The notes under the pieces: generated by a model
Told to the model about the DNA's origin: nothing
Databases searched by the model: none
The model's input: only the letters and a program-made list of their open reading frames with translations
Origin: Clostridium sp. CAG:524
GTDB lineage: Bacteria; Bacillota_I; Bacilli_A; RF39; UBA660
Assembly: GCA_000434555.1 (NCBI GenBank)
Contig: FR880110.1
Span: 87,211-151,210, forward strand
Reading direction: 5' to 3'
DNA: 64,000 nt
Shown: positions 50,541 through 57,915 of the stretch, in pieces
Layout: every line of letters begins with the position of its first letter
How positions within the stretch are numbered: the stretch's first letter is position 1
Translations under genes and position numbers: made by a program

Positions 50541-51253
50541 TGGATAATTTATTAATAGGGGATTTTGAAGGTCCACTTGATTTACTACTTCATTTAATAA
50601 AGAAATCAAAAATGGAAATATTTGATATAGAAATATCAAAAATAACTGAAGAATATATTAATTATATTAATTCTATGGCTGAACTTAATCTTGATATAGC
50701 AAGTGAATATTTAGTTATGGCAAGTGAACTTGTAGAAATGAAAAGTAAGAAACTTCTTCCTACTCATGAAGAAAAAGAGGATGAAGAAGATATTAATCCT
50801 GAAGAAGAACTTAAGAAAAGACTTATTGAATATAAGAAATATAAAGAAAGTACTGAAGTATTTAGAGCACTTGAAGAAAAAAGAAGTAATTATTTTACTA
50901 AAGCACCTGAAAGTATGAAAAAGTATTCAGTAGAAACATTAGAAAATGATGGTAATGTAAGTTTATTTGATTTACTTGATGCATTTCAAAAGATGTTAGA
51001 AAGAAGAGAAACAAGTAAGCCAATGAATACTAAGATAGCTAGAAAAGAAATGTCTGTAAAAGAAAGAGTTGTTAAGATAAGAGAAATATTAAAAACCAAA
51101 AAGAAACTAGCTTTCGAAGAATTATTTGATGATTTTAGTAAACCTTATGTTGTTGTTACATTTTTATCTATTCTTGAAATGGTAAAGGGAAGAGAAATAA
51201 ATATTAAACAAGATGGTAATTTTGGAGAAATATACTTAGAAAGAGTTGATTAG
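50540..51253 (+). CDS. scpA: Segregation and condensation protein A
   Basis: Kleisin subunit that bridges the SMC heads in the condensin complex; 237 residues. The N-terminal domain begins DFEGPLDLLLHLIKKSKMEIFDIEISKITEEY, the most conserved part of ScpA, followed by SEYLVMASELVEMKSKKLLP. The C-terminal winged helix includes KLAFEELFDDFSKPYVVVTFLSILEMVK. It is coupled to the upstream membrane protein (TAATG) and followed at once by scpB. Confidence 0.93.
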   Translation: MDNLLIGDFEGPLDLLLHLIKKSKMEIFDIEISKITEEYINYINSMAELNLDIASEYLVMASELVEMKSKKLLPTHEEKEDEEDINPEEELKKRLIEYKKYKESTEVFRALEEKRSNYFTKAPESMKKYSVETLENDGNVSLFDLLDAFQKMLERRETSKPMNTKIARKEMSVKERVVKIREILKTKKKLAFEELFDDFSKPYVVVTFLSILEMVKGREINIKQDGNFGEIYLERVD

Positions 51254-51254
51254 C

Positions 51255-51818
51255 ATGAATTATAAAGCAATTGTAGAAGGCCTATTATTTGTAGTAGGTG
51301 ATGAAGGTATTACAGTTGAAGAATTAAGAAAAATATTAGAACTTGATAATGAAACATTAAAGCAAATATTTTTAGAATTGAAAAGAGATTATGATAAGCC
51401 TGATAGAGGACTTAGAATATCATATTTAGGTAATGCATTTAAGCTAACTACTAAAGAAGAACATAAAGAGTTTTATGAAAAATTAGTTGTTGATACTAAA
51501 AATAAAACGTTATCTAATGCATCTTTAGAAGTACTTGCAGTAATTGCATATAATGAACCAATAACAAGACTTAAAATAGATGAAATAAGAGGAGTAAATA
51601 GTTCACAAATAGTAAGAAGATTACTTGCAAGAGGATTTATAAAAATATGTGGTAAAGATGATTCAATTGGAAAACCAAATCTATATAAAACAACAAATGA
51701 ATTTCTTGATTACTTTGGATTATCTTCAAAAAAAGATTTACCTGAAATAATAAATAAAAATATAGAAAAAGATGATAATGAAGATTTATACGATTCAACA
51801 TATAAAGAAAACAATTAG
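51255..51818 (+). CDS. scpB: Segregation and condensation protein B
   Basis: Winged-helix partner that binds the ScpA linker in the SMC complex; about 187 residues. Blocks: AIVEGLLFVVGDEGIT, ALEVLAVIAYNEPITRLKIDEIRGVNSSQIVRRLLARG-type sequence and the YKTTNEFLDYFGL signature. ATG 51255 is one base after the scpA stop; a TTG at 51246 is in the same frame but overlaps scpA. The C-terminus is acidic and ends inside a bidirectional terminator. Confidence 0.93.
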   Translation: MNYKAIVEGLLFVVGDEGITVEELRKILELDNETLKQIFLELKRDYDKPDRGLRISYLGNAFKLTTKEEHKEFYEKLVVDTKNKTLSNASLEVLAVIAYNEPITRLKIDEIRGVNSSQIVRRLLARGFIKICGKDDSIGKPNLYKTTNEFLDYFGLSSKKDLPEIINKNIEKDDNEDLYDSTYKENN

Positions 51819-51836
51819 AACTAACTAATTGCTTTT
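51812..51836. terminator. Bidirectional terminator between scpB and the 51836 gene
   Basis: CAATTAG (51812-51818) pairs with CTAATTG (51825-51831); T-run on the plus side and A-rich sequence on the other. Confidence 0.7.
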
Positions 51837-52555
51837 TATTTTAGATAACTTCTTATAAGTATACTATCTTCTTCAGTGAATCTATCAATTGTATCTATAA
51901 AATATTTATCACTTTTTTCATAACCAAAAATATATTTAAAATAGTCTTTCTTATCACCATCAAAGAATTCAATAATATCACTTTGTTCAATACTATTAAG
52001 TTCAAATGGTAAGATAACTCTCATATTAATTAATATCGTAAAACATAATCTAGCAAGTCTTAAATAAGAAAGTTCAATATTATGATTAAAATTATCTTTA
52101 ACACATATTTTATCAAGCATAACACTATCCATATCTATAACTCTGACAATACCATCTTTATATAAAAAGTTACCAGTATGAATATCAGGATAACATACAC
52201 CAATTCTCTCTAAATACATAATTATTTGATATAGTTTTATTGCTATTTGTTTTCTATCACTAAAACTTAATGATTCATCCTCTATCAATCTAAATAGAGT
52301 AGAAAAATCTTTTAAATATTCCATTCCATATCCAACTATATTGCTACCATAAATAATTGAATATTTAGGAATAATGCATTCTTGTCTTTCTATTTCATCT
52401 AATGACAATATAGTTCTTTGTCTATCAAAACTTATTCTTTTATTGAATAGTTTGATAATATCACCATTATATAAATATAGTTCGCTCTCATTATGTATTC
52501 CATTAGGTATAATATGATCTTTCTTATATTCTTTTCTAAATTTTACAATGTTCAT
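51836..52555 (-). CDS. Protein kinase-fold protein (unknown substrate)
   Basis: About 239 residues. The catalytic loop is recognisable as YPDIHTGNFLY (Asp, His, Asn spaced as in aminoglycoside/choline kinase and RIO-like folds) followed by the metal-binding VRVIDMDSV. The N-terminal lobe is short, with a candidate Lys in IIKLFNKRISF. It may phosphorylate a small molecule or protein. ATG 52555 follows AAGTGATT; GTG 52564 is also possible. It lies downstream of an unknown gene on the same strand, with 34 bases between, suggesting an operon. Confidence 0.65.
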   Translation of the reverse strand: MNIVKFRKEYKKDHIIPNGIHNESELYLYNGDIIKLFNKRISFDRQRTILSLDEIERQECIIPKYSIIYGSNIVGYGMEYLKDFSTLFRLIEDESLSFSDRKQIAIKLYQIIMYLERIGVCYPDIHTGNFLYKDGIVRVIDMDSVMLDKICVKDNFNHNIELSYLRLARLCFTILINMRVILPFELNSIEQSDIIEFFDGDKKDYFKYIFGYEKSDKYFIDTIDRFTEEDSILIRSYLK

Positions 52556-52589
52556 AATAATCACTTGAAAGTTATTATAGCATGTATAT

Positions 52590-53228
52590 TTAATTTGTAC
52601 TAGATAATTTTAATTTTGCTTGACTGCATTCTTCTAATATATTAGATAAAGTATCATATGGAATATCATATTCACTTTCAAGTCTATCTAATATTTCGCT
52701 ATTATCCATATTTAAAAGAGTTAGTAATTTTTCAAGTATATCTTTAATATCATTACCTTTATGTGTAGAATTAAATGAATTAATATGTATTTTTAAATAT
52801 TCAAATATAGAAACACTAGTTTTATTATCTAGTTCTTTATGAAATACATCTTGTATAGTTCTATTTAAATATAAAATAAATCTTATTACTTTATCATAAT
52901 CATTATCAAGTGAAGAAACTTTAATACCATTAATTATCATATCATTACCACATATTATAAATCTTTTAGATAGATTCATAATATCTAACAATGAATAATT
53001 ATCAAATGGATATGGTAGTAATTTAAGTCTCATTAGTTTTGAATAATATAGTATATCACTTTCGGTTATTTTATCTTGAACTCCTATAACATTGTAATCT
53101 CTATCAAGAAGAATATCTTTTCTTTTTTCTTTATTAGAGAGTATTATATGTTCTTCATGTGTAGTTGTATCTTTTTGGTCTACTCCATATTCTTTACATT
53201 TAAAAATAAAATTAAAATTGTTTGTCAT
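52590..53228 (-). CDS. Hypothetical protein, 212 aa
   Basis: Not recognised. Soluble, no signal peptide. An N-terminal strand region with HEEHIILSNKEKRKDILL is followed by a mostly helical remainder (for example KLMRLKLLPYPFDNYSLLDIMNL and a C-terminal LERLLTLLN-type helix). CGGAGG precedes the ATG. It is the first gene of a two-gene minus-strand unit with the kinase-fold protein, and could be its substrate or regulator; that is only inferred from position. A plus-strand gene diverges from it. Confidence 0.6.
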   Translation of the reverse strand: MTNNFNFIFKCKEYGVDQKDTTTHEEHIILSNKEKRKDILLDRDYNVIGVQDKITESDILYYSKLMRLKLLPYPFDNYSLLDIMNLSKRFIICGNDMIINGIKVSSLDNDYDKVIRFILYLNRTIQDVFHKELDNKTSVSIFEYLKIHINSFNSTHKGNDIKDILEKLLTLLNMDNSEILDRLESEYDIPYDTLSNILEECSQAKLKLSSTN

Positions 53229-53281
53229 AAATTCCTCCGTATATTTACTATATTATTCTAATATAATATTTATGTCAATAA

Positions 53282-53309
53282 TAGACAAATGAATTTAATG
53301 TGATATAAT
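53282..53309 (+). promoter_or_regulatory. Promoter of the 53329 gene
   Basis: TAGACA (53282-53287), 16-bp spacer, TGATATAAT with the -10 at 53304-53309 (extended -10). Confidence 0.6.
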
Positions 53310-53328
53310 TTAGGTATAAGGAGAAGAT

Positions 53329-54060
53329 ATGGTTAAAAAAGAATATTCAACGAAAGAGATTTTGTTAGGACTAAGGGAAGAGAGTAAAAGGGTAAAGAGT
53401 GAACTTGATAAGGCAACATCTATGCTTATTTATGATAAAAGCACATATAAAATTGAATCTTTAATTGATAGAGAAAACAGATTATATTTTAATGCTGTGT
53501 TAAATAGTAAAGATATTTCATATTTAAAAGCATTAAGACAAATTCTTAAAGGAAAATGTTCTGTTTCAACTGAAGTGGGTAAGTATAAAGGTGAGTATGA
53601 ACTACTATGGCCAGATGGATTTCCAGTACGTATTGATGAACGTAAGAAAGAAGAATTTACAAAAGTATTAGATACTTTACTTAGAAGTACAAGTGAAAGA
53701 ATGTTTGAAGATACTAGTCAGTATAGACTAAATAGAATATCATACTTACCATTAACTATAAGTATAGATAGTGCAGTTAATAATGTATTTCCATATAAAT
53801 GTGTTTATGATGGTAATAGAGATATAATATTATTTAGTTCTCTTTATGAAGATATAAATTCAAGATTAATAAAAAGAATATTAGATGCAAATTATAAAAG
53901 TGAAATATTAAGTGATAAAGCAAGAAAAATAATTGAAGAAAGTGATATTGCAAAGAAAGATGTATCAATAGTTGATTTTAGTGAAAGTAGAAAAGATAGT
54001 GAATTTATAATAACTGAATATCCAAATAGTGTATCACTTACATTTAAAAAGAAAAAATGA
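53329..54060 (+). CDS. Hypothetical protein, 243 aa
   Basis: Not recognised. Soluble alpha/beta protein with a helical N-terminus (STKEILLGLREESKRVKSELDKA), a central LLWPDGFPVRIDE segment and a Lys-rich end. GGAGAAG precedes the ATG. It is followed one base later by another unknown gene on the same strand, so they probably form an operon ending at 54627. Confidence 0.6.
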   Translation: MVKKEYSTKEILLGLREESKRVKSELDKATSMLIYDKSTYKIESLIDRENRLYFNAVLNSKDISYLKALRQILKGKCSVSTEVGKYKGEYELLWPDGFPVRIDERKKEEFTKVLDTLLRSTSERMFEDTSQYRLNRISYLPLTISIDSAVNNVFPYKCVYDGNRDIILFSSLYEDINSRLIKRILDANYKSEILSDKARKIIEESDIAKKDVSIVDFSESRKDSEFIITEYPNSVSLTFKKKK

Positions 54061-54061
54061 T

Positions 54062-54610
54062 ATGAAATATTTAAAAGTAATATTTGATGATAAATCAAGA
54101 TATAATTATCAATATAAAATAGATGAAGTTAATATAGCTAATAATTTTAATAAAGATGCTAAAAATCCTAAAGATATGGGTGGATTCAATTTTAGTAATG
54201 AAGAAAATATATTAAGATGGTTACATAATGGAAACTATATTTATGATGTAATTATACCAAATGATACTACAGTTATAGGTATAAAAGAGTGTGCTACTCC
54301 TGGAGGAGTATTTAGATCAAATAAAATAATTGTTACAAATAAAAGAAAAGTTACCGATGATATGGCTCTTGAATATTATAAGAAAGCAAAAATACCAGAA
54401 AGTGCTTTTCCAAAAGCACTATGTGCTGTATCACTTATGAACTATAAGAATACTGCTCTTAATATATTAAAAGATAAAGTTAATAAAGACAATATAGATT
54501 TCTATATAGAAGAATGGAATGACTTCATGAATAAAAAGGATAGAAATAATTCTAATGATACAGTTATCTTAATAAATAATGAATTACACAAAATAAAGGA
54601 ACTAGAATAA
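54062..54610 (+). CDS. Hypothetical protein, 182 aa
   Basis: Not recognised. ATG 54062 lies one base after the stop of the preceding gene; in-frame codons from 54029 overlap that gene and are less likely. The middle contains a strand-rich block with GNYIYDVIIPNDTTVIGIKECATPGGVFRSNKI, and the C-terminal part is helical (ALNILKDKVNKDNIDFYIEEW). No membrane segment. Probably translated by coupling, as no clear ribosome site is present. Confidence 0.6.
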   Translation: MKYLKVIFDDKSRYNYQYKIDEVNIANNFNKDAKNPKDMGGFNFSNEENILRWLHNGNYIYDVIIPNDTTVIGIKECATPGGVFRSNKIIVTNKRKVTDDMALEYYKKAKIPESAFPKALCAVSLMNYKNTALNILKDKVNKDNIDFYIEEWNDFMNKKDRNNSNDTVILINNELHKIKELE

Positions 54611-54627
54611 ATAAAACTAGTTCTTTT
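54599..54627 (+). terminator. Terminator
   Basis: GAACTAG (54599-54605), 11-base AT loop, CTAGTTC (54617-54623), TTTT. It overlaps the end of the upstream gene. Confidence 0.65.
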
Positions 54628-55072
54628 AATATTCTTGGATTAATTTATCAATTTCTTCTTTTGAAATAATACTATTATCATAAGATATATTTATTTTAAT
54701 ATTCCATAAATCAATATGATAATTTGTCTTAACTGATATAATTCCATCTTTTTCATATAAGTCTTCAATAAATCCCATTAAACAATATTCACAACATGCA
54801 TCTTTAATAGTTGCTTCATATTTAGTTACATTATCTTTATATTTATTGAATCCAAGTAGAGAAGGTATTTCTTTATTAATATTATATATATCTAAAAATA
54901 AGTATATTTCTTTTAAAATAATTTTATCATCTATAATTTTATCATCGTAATTTATATTTACTTCAAGATAATTATCATTATTAATTTTAACATCATTAAT
55001 ACCTTTTAAACTTATTAAATAATCTTTAAGTTCATTATGATATGGTTTATCAATAATAAGTAATAATTTCAT
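54626..55072 (-). CDS. Heavy-metal-associated (HMA)-like double-domain protein
   Basis: 148 residues that divide into two ferredoxin-like halves. The second half (about 85-148) begins YEATIKDACCEYCLMGFIEDL and continues IISVKTN and INISYD, matching the HMA layout with CCxxC (Cys93, 94, 97) at the metal-binding loop. The first half (KLLLIIDKPYHNELKDYLISLKG) has the same strand-helix order but no Cys. A copper- or other metal-binding role is possible. It starts two bases after the ThyX-like gene ends, so it is in the same minus-strand operon. Confidence 0.5.
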   Translation of the reverse strand: MKLLLIIDKPYHNELKDYLISLKGINDVKINNDNYLEVNINYDDKIIDDKIILKEIYLFLDIYNINKEIPSLLGFNKYKDNVTKYEATIKDACCEYCLMGFIEDLYEKDGIISVKTNYHIDLWNIKINISYDNSIISKEEIDKLIQEY

Positions 55073-55074
55073 AA

Positions 55075-56283
55075 TTATATCTTTCTTGTAAGAGTAATTC
55101 CTTCTTTAAATCCACATGGTTTAGAACACTTATAGTTAGGGAATGTACATCTTGCTCCATGAGTATATTTTTCTATATCATCATATAATGGACTTTCACT
55201 TTCTTTTAAGGCATCTCTATATTTAAGTAATGTATCTCTTGTTTGTCTCATTATCTCAAGTTGAGCAGCAGTACATAATCTTTCTTGACACTTTAATATG
55301 AAATTTTCATAGTTACCATTTTCATTTACAAGTACAAGTTCACCATTAGGAATAACATCTTTAACTGATTCAATATCGTGTAGCCATTCATTTACAAGTA
55401 CAGGATCGTTTTCTAAAATTGGTGGAACAAAATATTCTTTTTCGTCTGTTCTTTCTATTTTATAATCAAGTGTTCTATGTCTTTGTGCTTGAGCAAGTCC
55501 AGCAAATGACATTTTATAATTAGTAGAATATACATCTCCAAAATAATCTTTTTTCTTATCAAGATTACTTCCAAATAGTGAGAAACTTCTATTTTTATCA
55601 TTAGTCATAAGACCAGGTATTAATATATTAAGCTTGTCTAGTTCACTTAAGAATCCCTCCATGGAACTAGATAAATCTGATTTGAATTTGTCTTTAGATT
55701 CGCCATTTTCTTTAATATATTTTTCCATCCATGATGCGATATAATTTATTTGTCTAAGTGAAGTAGTGTAGATAAGAGTAGTAGGCATAAATACACTTAC
55801 TAAGCTTCTAGCATTTTCTTGAGCAAGTGTTTGAATTTTAAAATCATTAAACACATTTCCATATTCATTTTTAATTTTTATTTTAAATATTTCTACCCAT
55901 TTATTATAAAGTTCTTCTTCTTTTTCAGTAATAATAGAGCCTTCAGTTCTAATAACTGGTGTATATCTACCTGATTTTTCACTTGTTGTATATTCATGTT
56001 CATTATTAAGAGTCATTGCTAAAATTTTAGGTACTCCTTGTAAATTAAGGCTTAAATTAACATGACCAAACACACTATGATGACCATCATTAAGAGTCCT
56101 ATTGGCTCTTTTAATAGTCTTTTTTTCATCTTCGTGCATTAAATGATCAAATCCTTCTTCGTCATAACAAACTCCAGCAATTTTACCTGATAATTTAATT
56201 GCTTCATCCTTATTAAAAGTACCATCTTCATTTAAATATTGACAATTAGGTAAAATGTCAATTTTGATATTTGTTTTTTTCAT
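55075..56283 (-). CDS. ThyX-like protein with two fused domains
   Basis: 402 residues. FAD-dependent thymidylate synthase (ThyX) is normally about 220-250 residues and acts as a tetramer. The N-terminal half has GHHSVFGHV, then EHE at 95-97 where RHR is usual, then EKSGRY, and a C-terminal-type block QENARSLVSVFMPTTLIYTT. The C-terminal half has a real RHR (268-270, AQAQRHRTLDY) and CTAAQLEIMRQTRD. It looks like two ThyX units fused, each with part of the site. A Cys-rich tail (three Cys in CTFPNYKCSKPC) ends it. AAGGAGG precedes the ATG. Confidence 0.65.
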   Translation of the reverse strand: MKKTNIKIDILPNCQYLNEDGTFNKDEAIKLSGKIAGVCYDEEGFDHLMHEDEKKTIKRANRTLNDGHHSVFGHVNLSLNLQGVPKILAMTLNNEHEYTTSEKSGRYTPVIRTEGSIITEKEEELYNKWVEIFKIKIKNEYGNVFNDFKIQTLAQENARSLVSVFMPTTLIYTTSLRQINYIASWMEKYIKENGESKDKFKSDLSSSMEGFLSELDKLNILIPGLMTNDKNRSFSLFGSNLDKKKDYFGDVYSTNYKMSFAGLAQAQRHRTLDYKIERTDEKEYFVPPILENDPVLVNEWLHDIESVKDVIPNGELVLVNENGNYENFILKCQERLCTAAQLEIMRQTRDTLLKYRDALKESESPLYDDIEKYTHGARCTFPNYKCSKPCGFKEGITLTRKI

Positions 56284-56394
56284 ATATAATCCTCCTTAAA
56301 AAGTTTCCTCATTTTATTCTTTTCTATGAAAATTATAGCAAAAAAATATATATACTTCAATCTAAAAATTATTTTCAAAAACATTGATTTTATT

Positions 56395-56604
56395 TTAAAA
56401 AAACATATTTATATATTCTTCATGAACTATTTTAACAATACCAACATATTCAAAATTATAATTTACTATTAAAAGTTTTTCATTTAAATTAGAAGTAGAA
56501 AAGTAATGTTTAACATGTAATTTATAGTCTTTTTGGCCATCTATTATTGCACTCGTAATTTTATCATTTTTAGTCCATATTTGATGATAAAATTCTATTT
56601 CCAA
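56395..56604 (-). CDS. Small hypothetical protein, 69 aa (possible second half of a split gene)
   Basis: Starts with TTG 56604 inside the end of the preceding short frame, with no clear ribosome site. It encodes FYHQIWTKNDKITSAIIDG and a strand-rich C-terminus. Together with the 49-residue frame upstream it could be one gene of about 117 residues with a frameshift, or two coupled genes. Not recognised. Confidence 0.35.
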   Translation of the reverse strand: MEIEFYHQIWTKNDKITSAIIDGQKDYKLHVKHYFSTSNLNEKLLIVNYNFEYVGIVKIVHEEYINMFF

Positions 56605-56744
56605 TACTTTTTTATTATCTCATTTTCTTTGATAGGTATAATGTAAAAATATGTTTTATGCCTCTTTTTATTAATTCTTTCAAAAATATCATCTAATTCT
56701 TTTAATTCTTCACTTATTACAAGTTCTTTAGTTTCTATTGTCAT
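56595..56744 (-). CDS. Small hypothetical protein, 49 aa
   Basis: ATG 56744 to TAG 56595. The peptide (MTIETKELVISEELKELDD, then a Lys-rich end) is helical and acidic at the start. The upstream GGATGAG sequence is a weak ribosome site. It overlaps the next frame by ten bases. Not recognised. Confidence 0.35.
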   Translation of the reverse strand: MTIETKELVISEELKELDDIFERINKKRHKTYFYIIPIKENEIIKKYWK

Positions 56745-56773
56745 AACTCATCACTCATCCTTTCTTAAATAAC

Positions 56774-56799
56774 AAAAAAACTAACTATTTCTAGTTAGT
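56774..56799 (-). terminator. Terminator of tRNA-Leu
   Basis: On the minus strand ACTAACTA, GAAA loop, TAGTTAGT and seven T. Confidence 0.85.
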
Positions 56800-56810
56800 A
56801 TTTATTACTT

Positions 56811-56831
56811 AAACTCGAAAAGTTCGAGTTT
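56811..56831 (-). other. Hairpin just 3' of tRNA-Leu
   Basis: AAACTCGAA (56811-56819) and TTCGAGTTT (56823-56831) form a 9-bp stem with a 3-base loop, 10 bases after the tRNA 3' end. No T-run on the minus strand; possibly a 3'-processing structure. Confidence 0.5.
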
Positions 56832-56841
56832 CCTGTCAATC

Positions 56842-56928
56842 TGGTGCAAGAAAAGGGAATCGAACCCTCAAGGTATTACTACCGGCAGATTTTGAGTCTG
56901 CTGCGTCTACCAATTCCGCCACTCTTGC
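56842..56928 (-). tRNA. tRNA-Leu (anticodon CAA)
   Basis: 87 bases with encoded CCA. Acceptor GCAAGAG pairs with TTCTTGC (one G-U). The anticodon stem GCAGA/TCTGC encloses CTCAAAA, giving CAA (Leu, TTG codons). A long variable arm typical of class II tRNAs and T arm AGGG-TTCGATT-CCCT are present. Confidence 0.92.
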
Positions 56929-56939
56929 ATTACTCATCA

Positions 56940-56950
56940 ATTATAACATA
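56940..56950 (-). promoter_or_regulatory. tRNA-Leu extended -10 promoter
   Basis: Minus-strand TGTTATAAT with the -10 box at 56940-56945, 12 bases before the tRNA. No good -35 is seen. Confidence 0.5.
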
Positions 56951-57020
56951 AAATATATTAAATAGCATAGTATTTATTATTAAAATTATGTTATAATCAA
57001 ATTATGGTAGGAGGAAAATG

Positions 57021-57827
57021 ATGAATAATAACCCAAATAACATAAATCAAATGAATCAAAATAATGGTACAGTAAATCAAAATGTTAATAATATAAATAA
57101 TGCAGTACAATCAGGAATGCAAATGGGGGCAGTGAACCAAGTACACACACAAACGGGAACGCAACCTATGCAAGGACAAAATGTAATGCCTAATCAAAAT
57201 ATAGGTCAAATGCAAAATCCAAGTATGACAGGGGTCCCACCACAAAATGTTTTAAATTCACAATCTCAAAAGGTAGTTCAAATGCAAAATACGAGTCAGC
57301 AAAACCAACAAAATATTCCTCAAGGTCAAACTACTAATAGCCAACAAGGACAACAAAATAATATAGAAATGGTAGACTTAAGTAAAAAAACTGCTTCAGA
57401 AGACTTTAGTGATAAAACAATTAGCTTTATTGAAAAAGTAGTAAATACAAAAGATTTTACAAACACATTTACTAAAGAAGAGGTAGTACCATTTAGAATA
57501 CTTGCGACAATGTGTTATGTACCATTTTTATTCTTATTACCATTACTTACTGGTAAATATAAAAAATCAAGATTCTTATATTTTCATATAAATCAAGGAT
57601 TAAATATTACTCTTGCATGGTTCATAGTGTTCTTTTTTAATAAAGTGTTTAGATCATTGTTTACAACAACATATAGATACAGTAGTACAACACCTGGATG
57701 GGTAGATTTTATAAGTTATGTGCTTTATTGTATAATTATTACTATAACAGTAGTTGGTATGGTAAATACATTTAATGGTAAAAGTAAAAATACAAGTATA
57801 GTAGGTGGATTTAGATTTTTGAAATAG
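57021..57827 (+). CDS. Membrane protein with Asn/Gln-rich N-terminus and DUF4870-like C-terminus
   Basis: 268 residues. About 120 residues of Asn/Gln/Met low-complexity sequence precede an amphipathic link and two to three membrane helices (LATMCYVPFLFLLPLL, then SRFLYFHINQGLNITLAWFIVFFF, then a third near YVLYCIIITITVV). The block RFLYFHINQGLN resembles DUF4870/Tic20-like proteins (family RFHANQGL). AGGAGG lies six bases before ATG 57021, with ATG 57018 as alternative. Extended -10 TGTTATAAT (56992-56997) is upstream. Function unknown. Confidence 0.7.
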   Translation: MNNNPNNINQMNQNNGTVNQNVNNINNAVQSGMQMGAVNQVHTQTGTQPMQGQNVMPNQNIGQMQNPSMTGVPPQNVLNSQSQKVVQMQNTSQQNQQNIPQGQTTNSQQGQQNNIEMVDLSKKTASEDFSDKTISFIEKVVNTKDFTNTFTKEEVVPFRILATMCYVPFLFLLPLLTGKYKKSRFLYFHINQGLNITLAWFIVFFFNKVFRSLFTTTYRYSSTTPGWVDFISYVLYCIIITITVVGMVNTFNGKSKNTSIVGGFRFLK

Positions 57828-57848
57828 TGTTCTTCACTATTTTTTTTG
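57822..57848 (+). terminator. Terminator
   Basis: AAATAGTG (57822-57829), TTCTT loop, CACTATTT (57835-57842), T-run; overlaps the stop codon. Confidence 0.85.
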
Positions 57849-57915
57849 TAAATAAATTGTCAGTTATGTTTAAATTTTATCTATGAAATGCTAAACTATA
57901 ATAGGAGAGTGATTT

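Noticed and set aside
56811..56831. Hairpin as the tRNA-Leu terminator
   Set aside because: No T-run on the minus strand; a proper terminator lies further on at 56774-56799.
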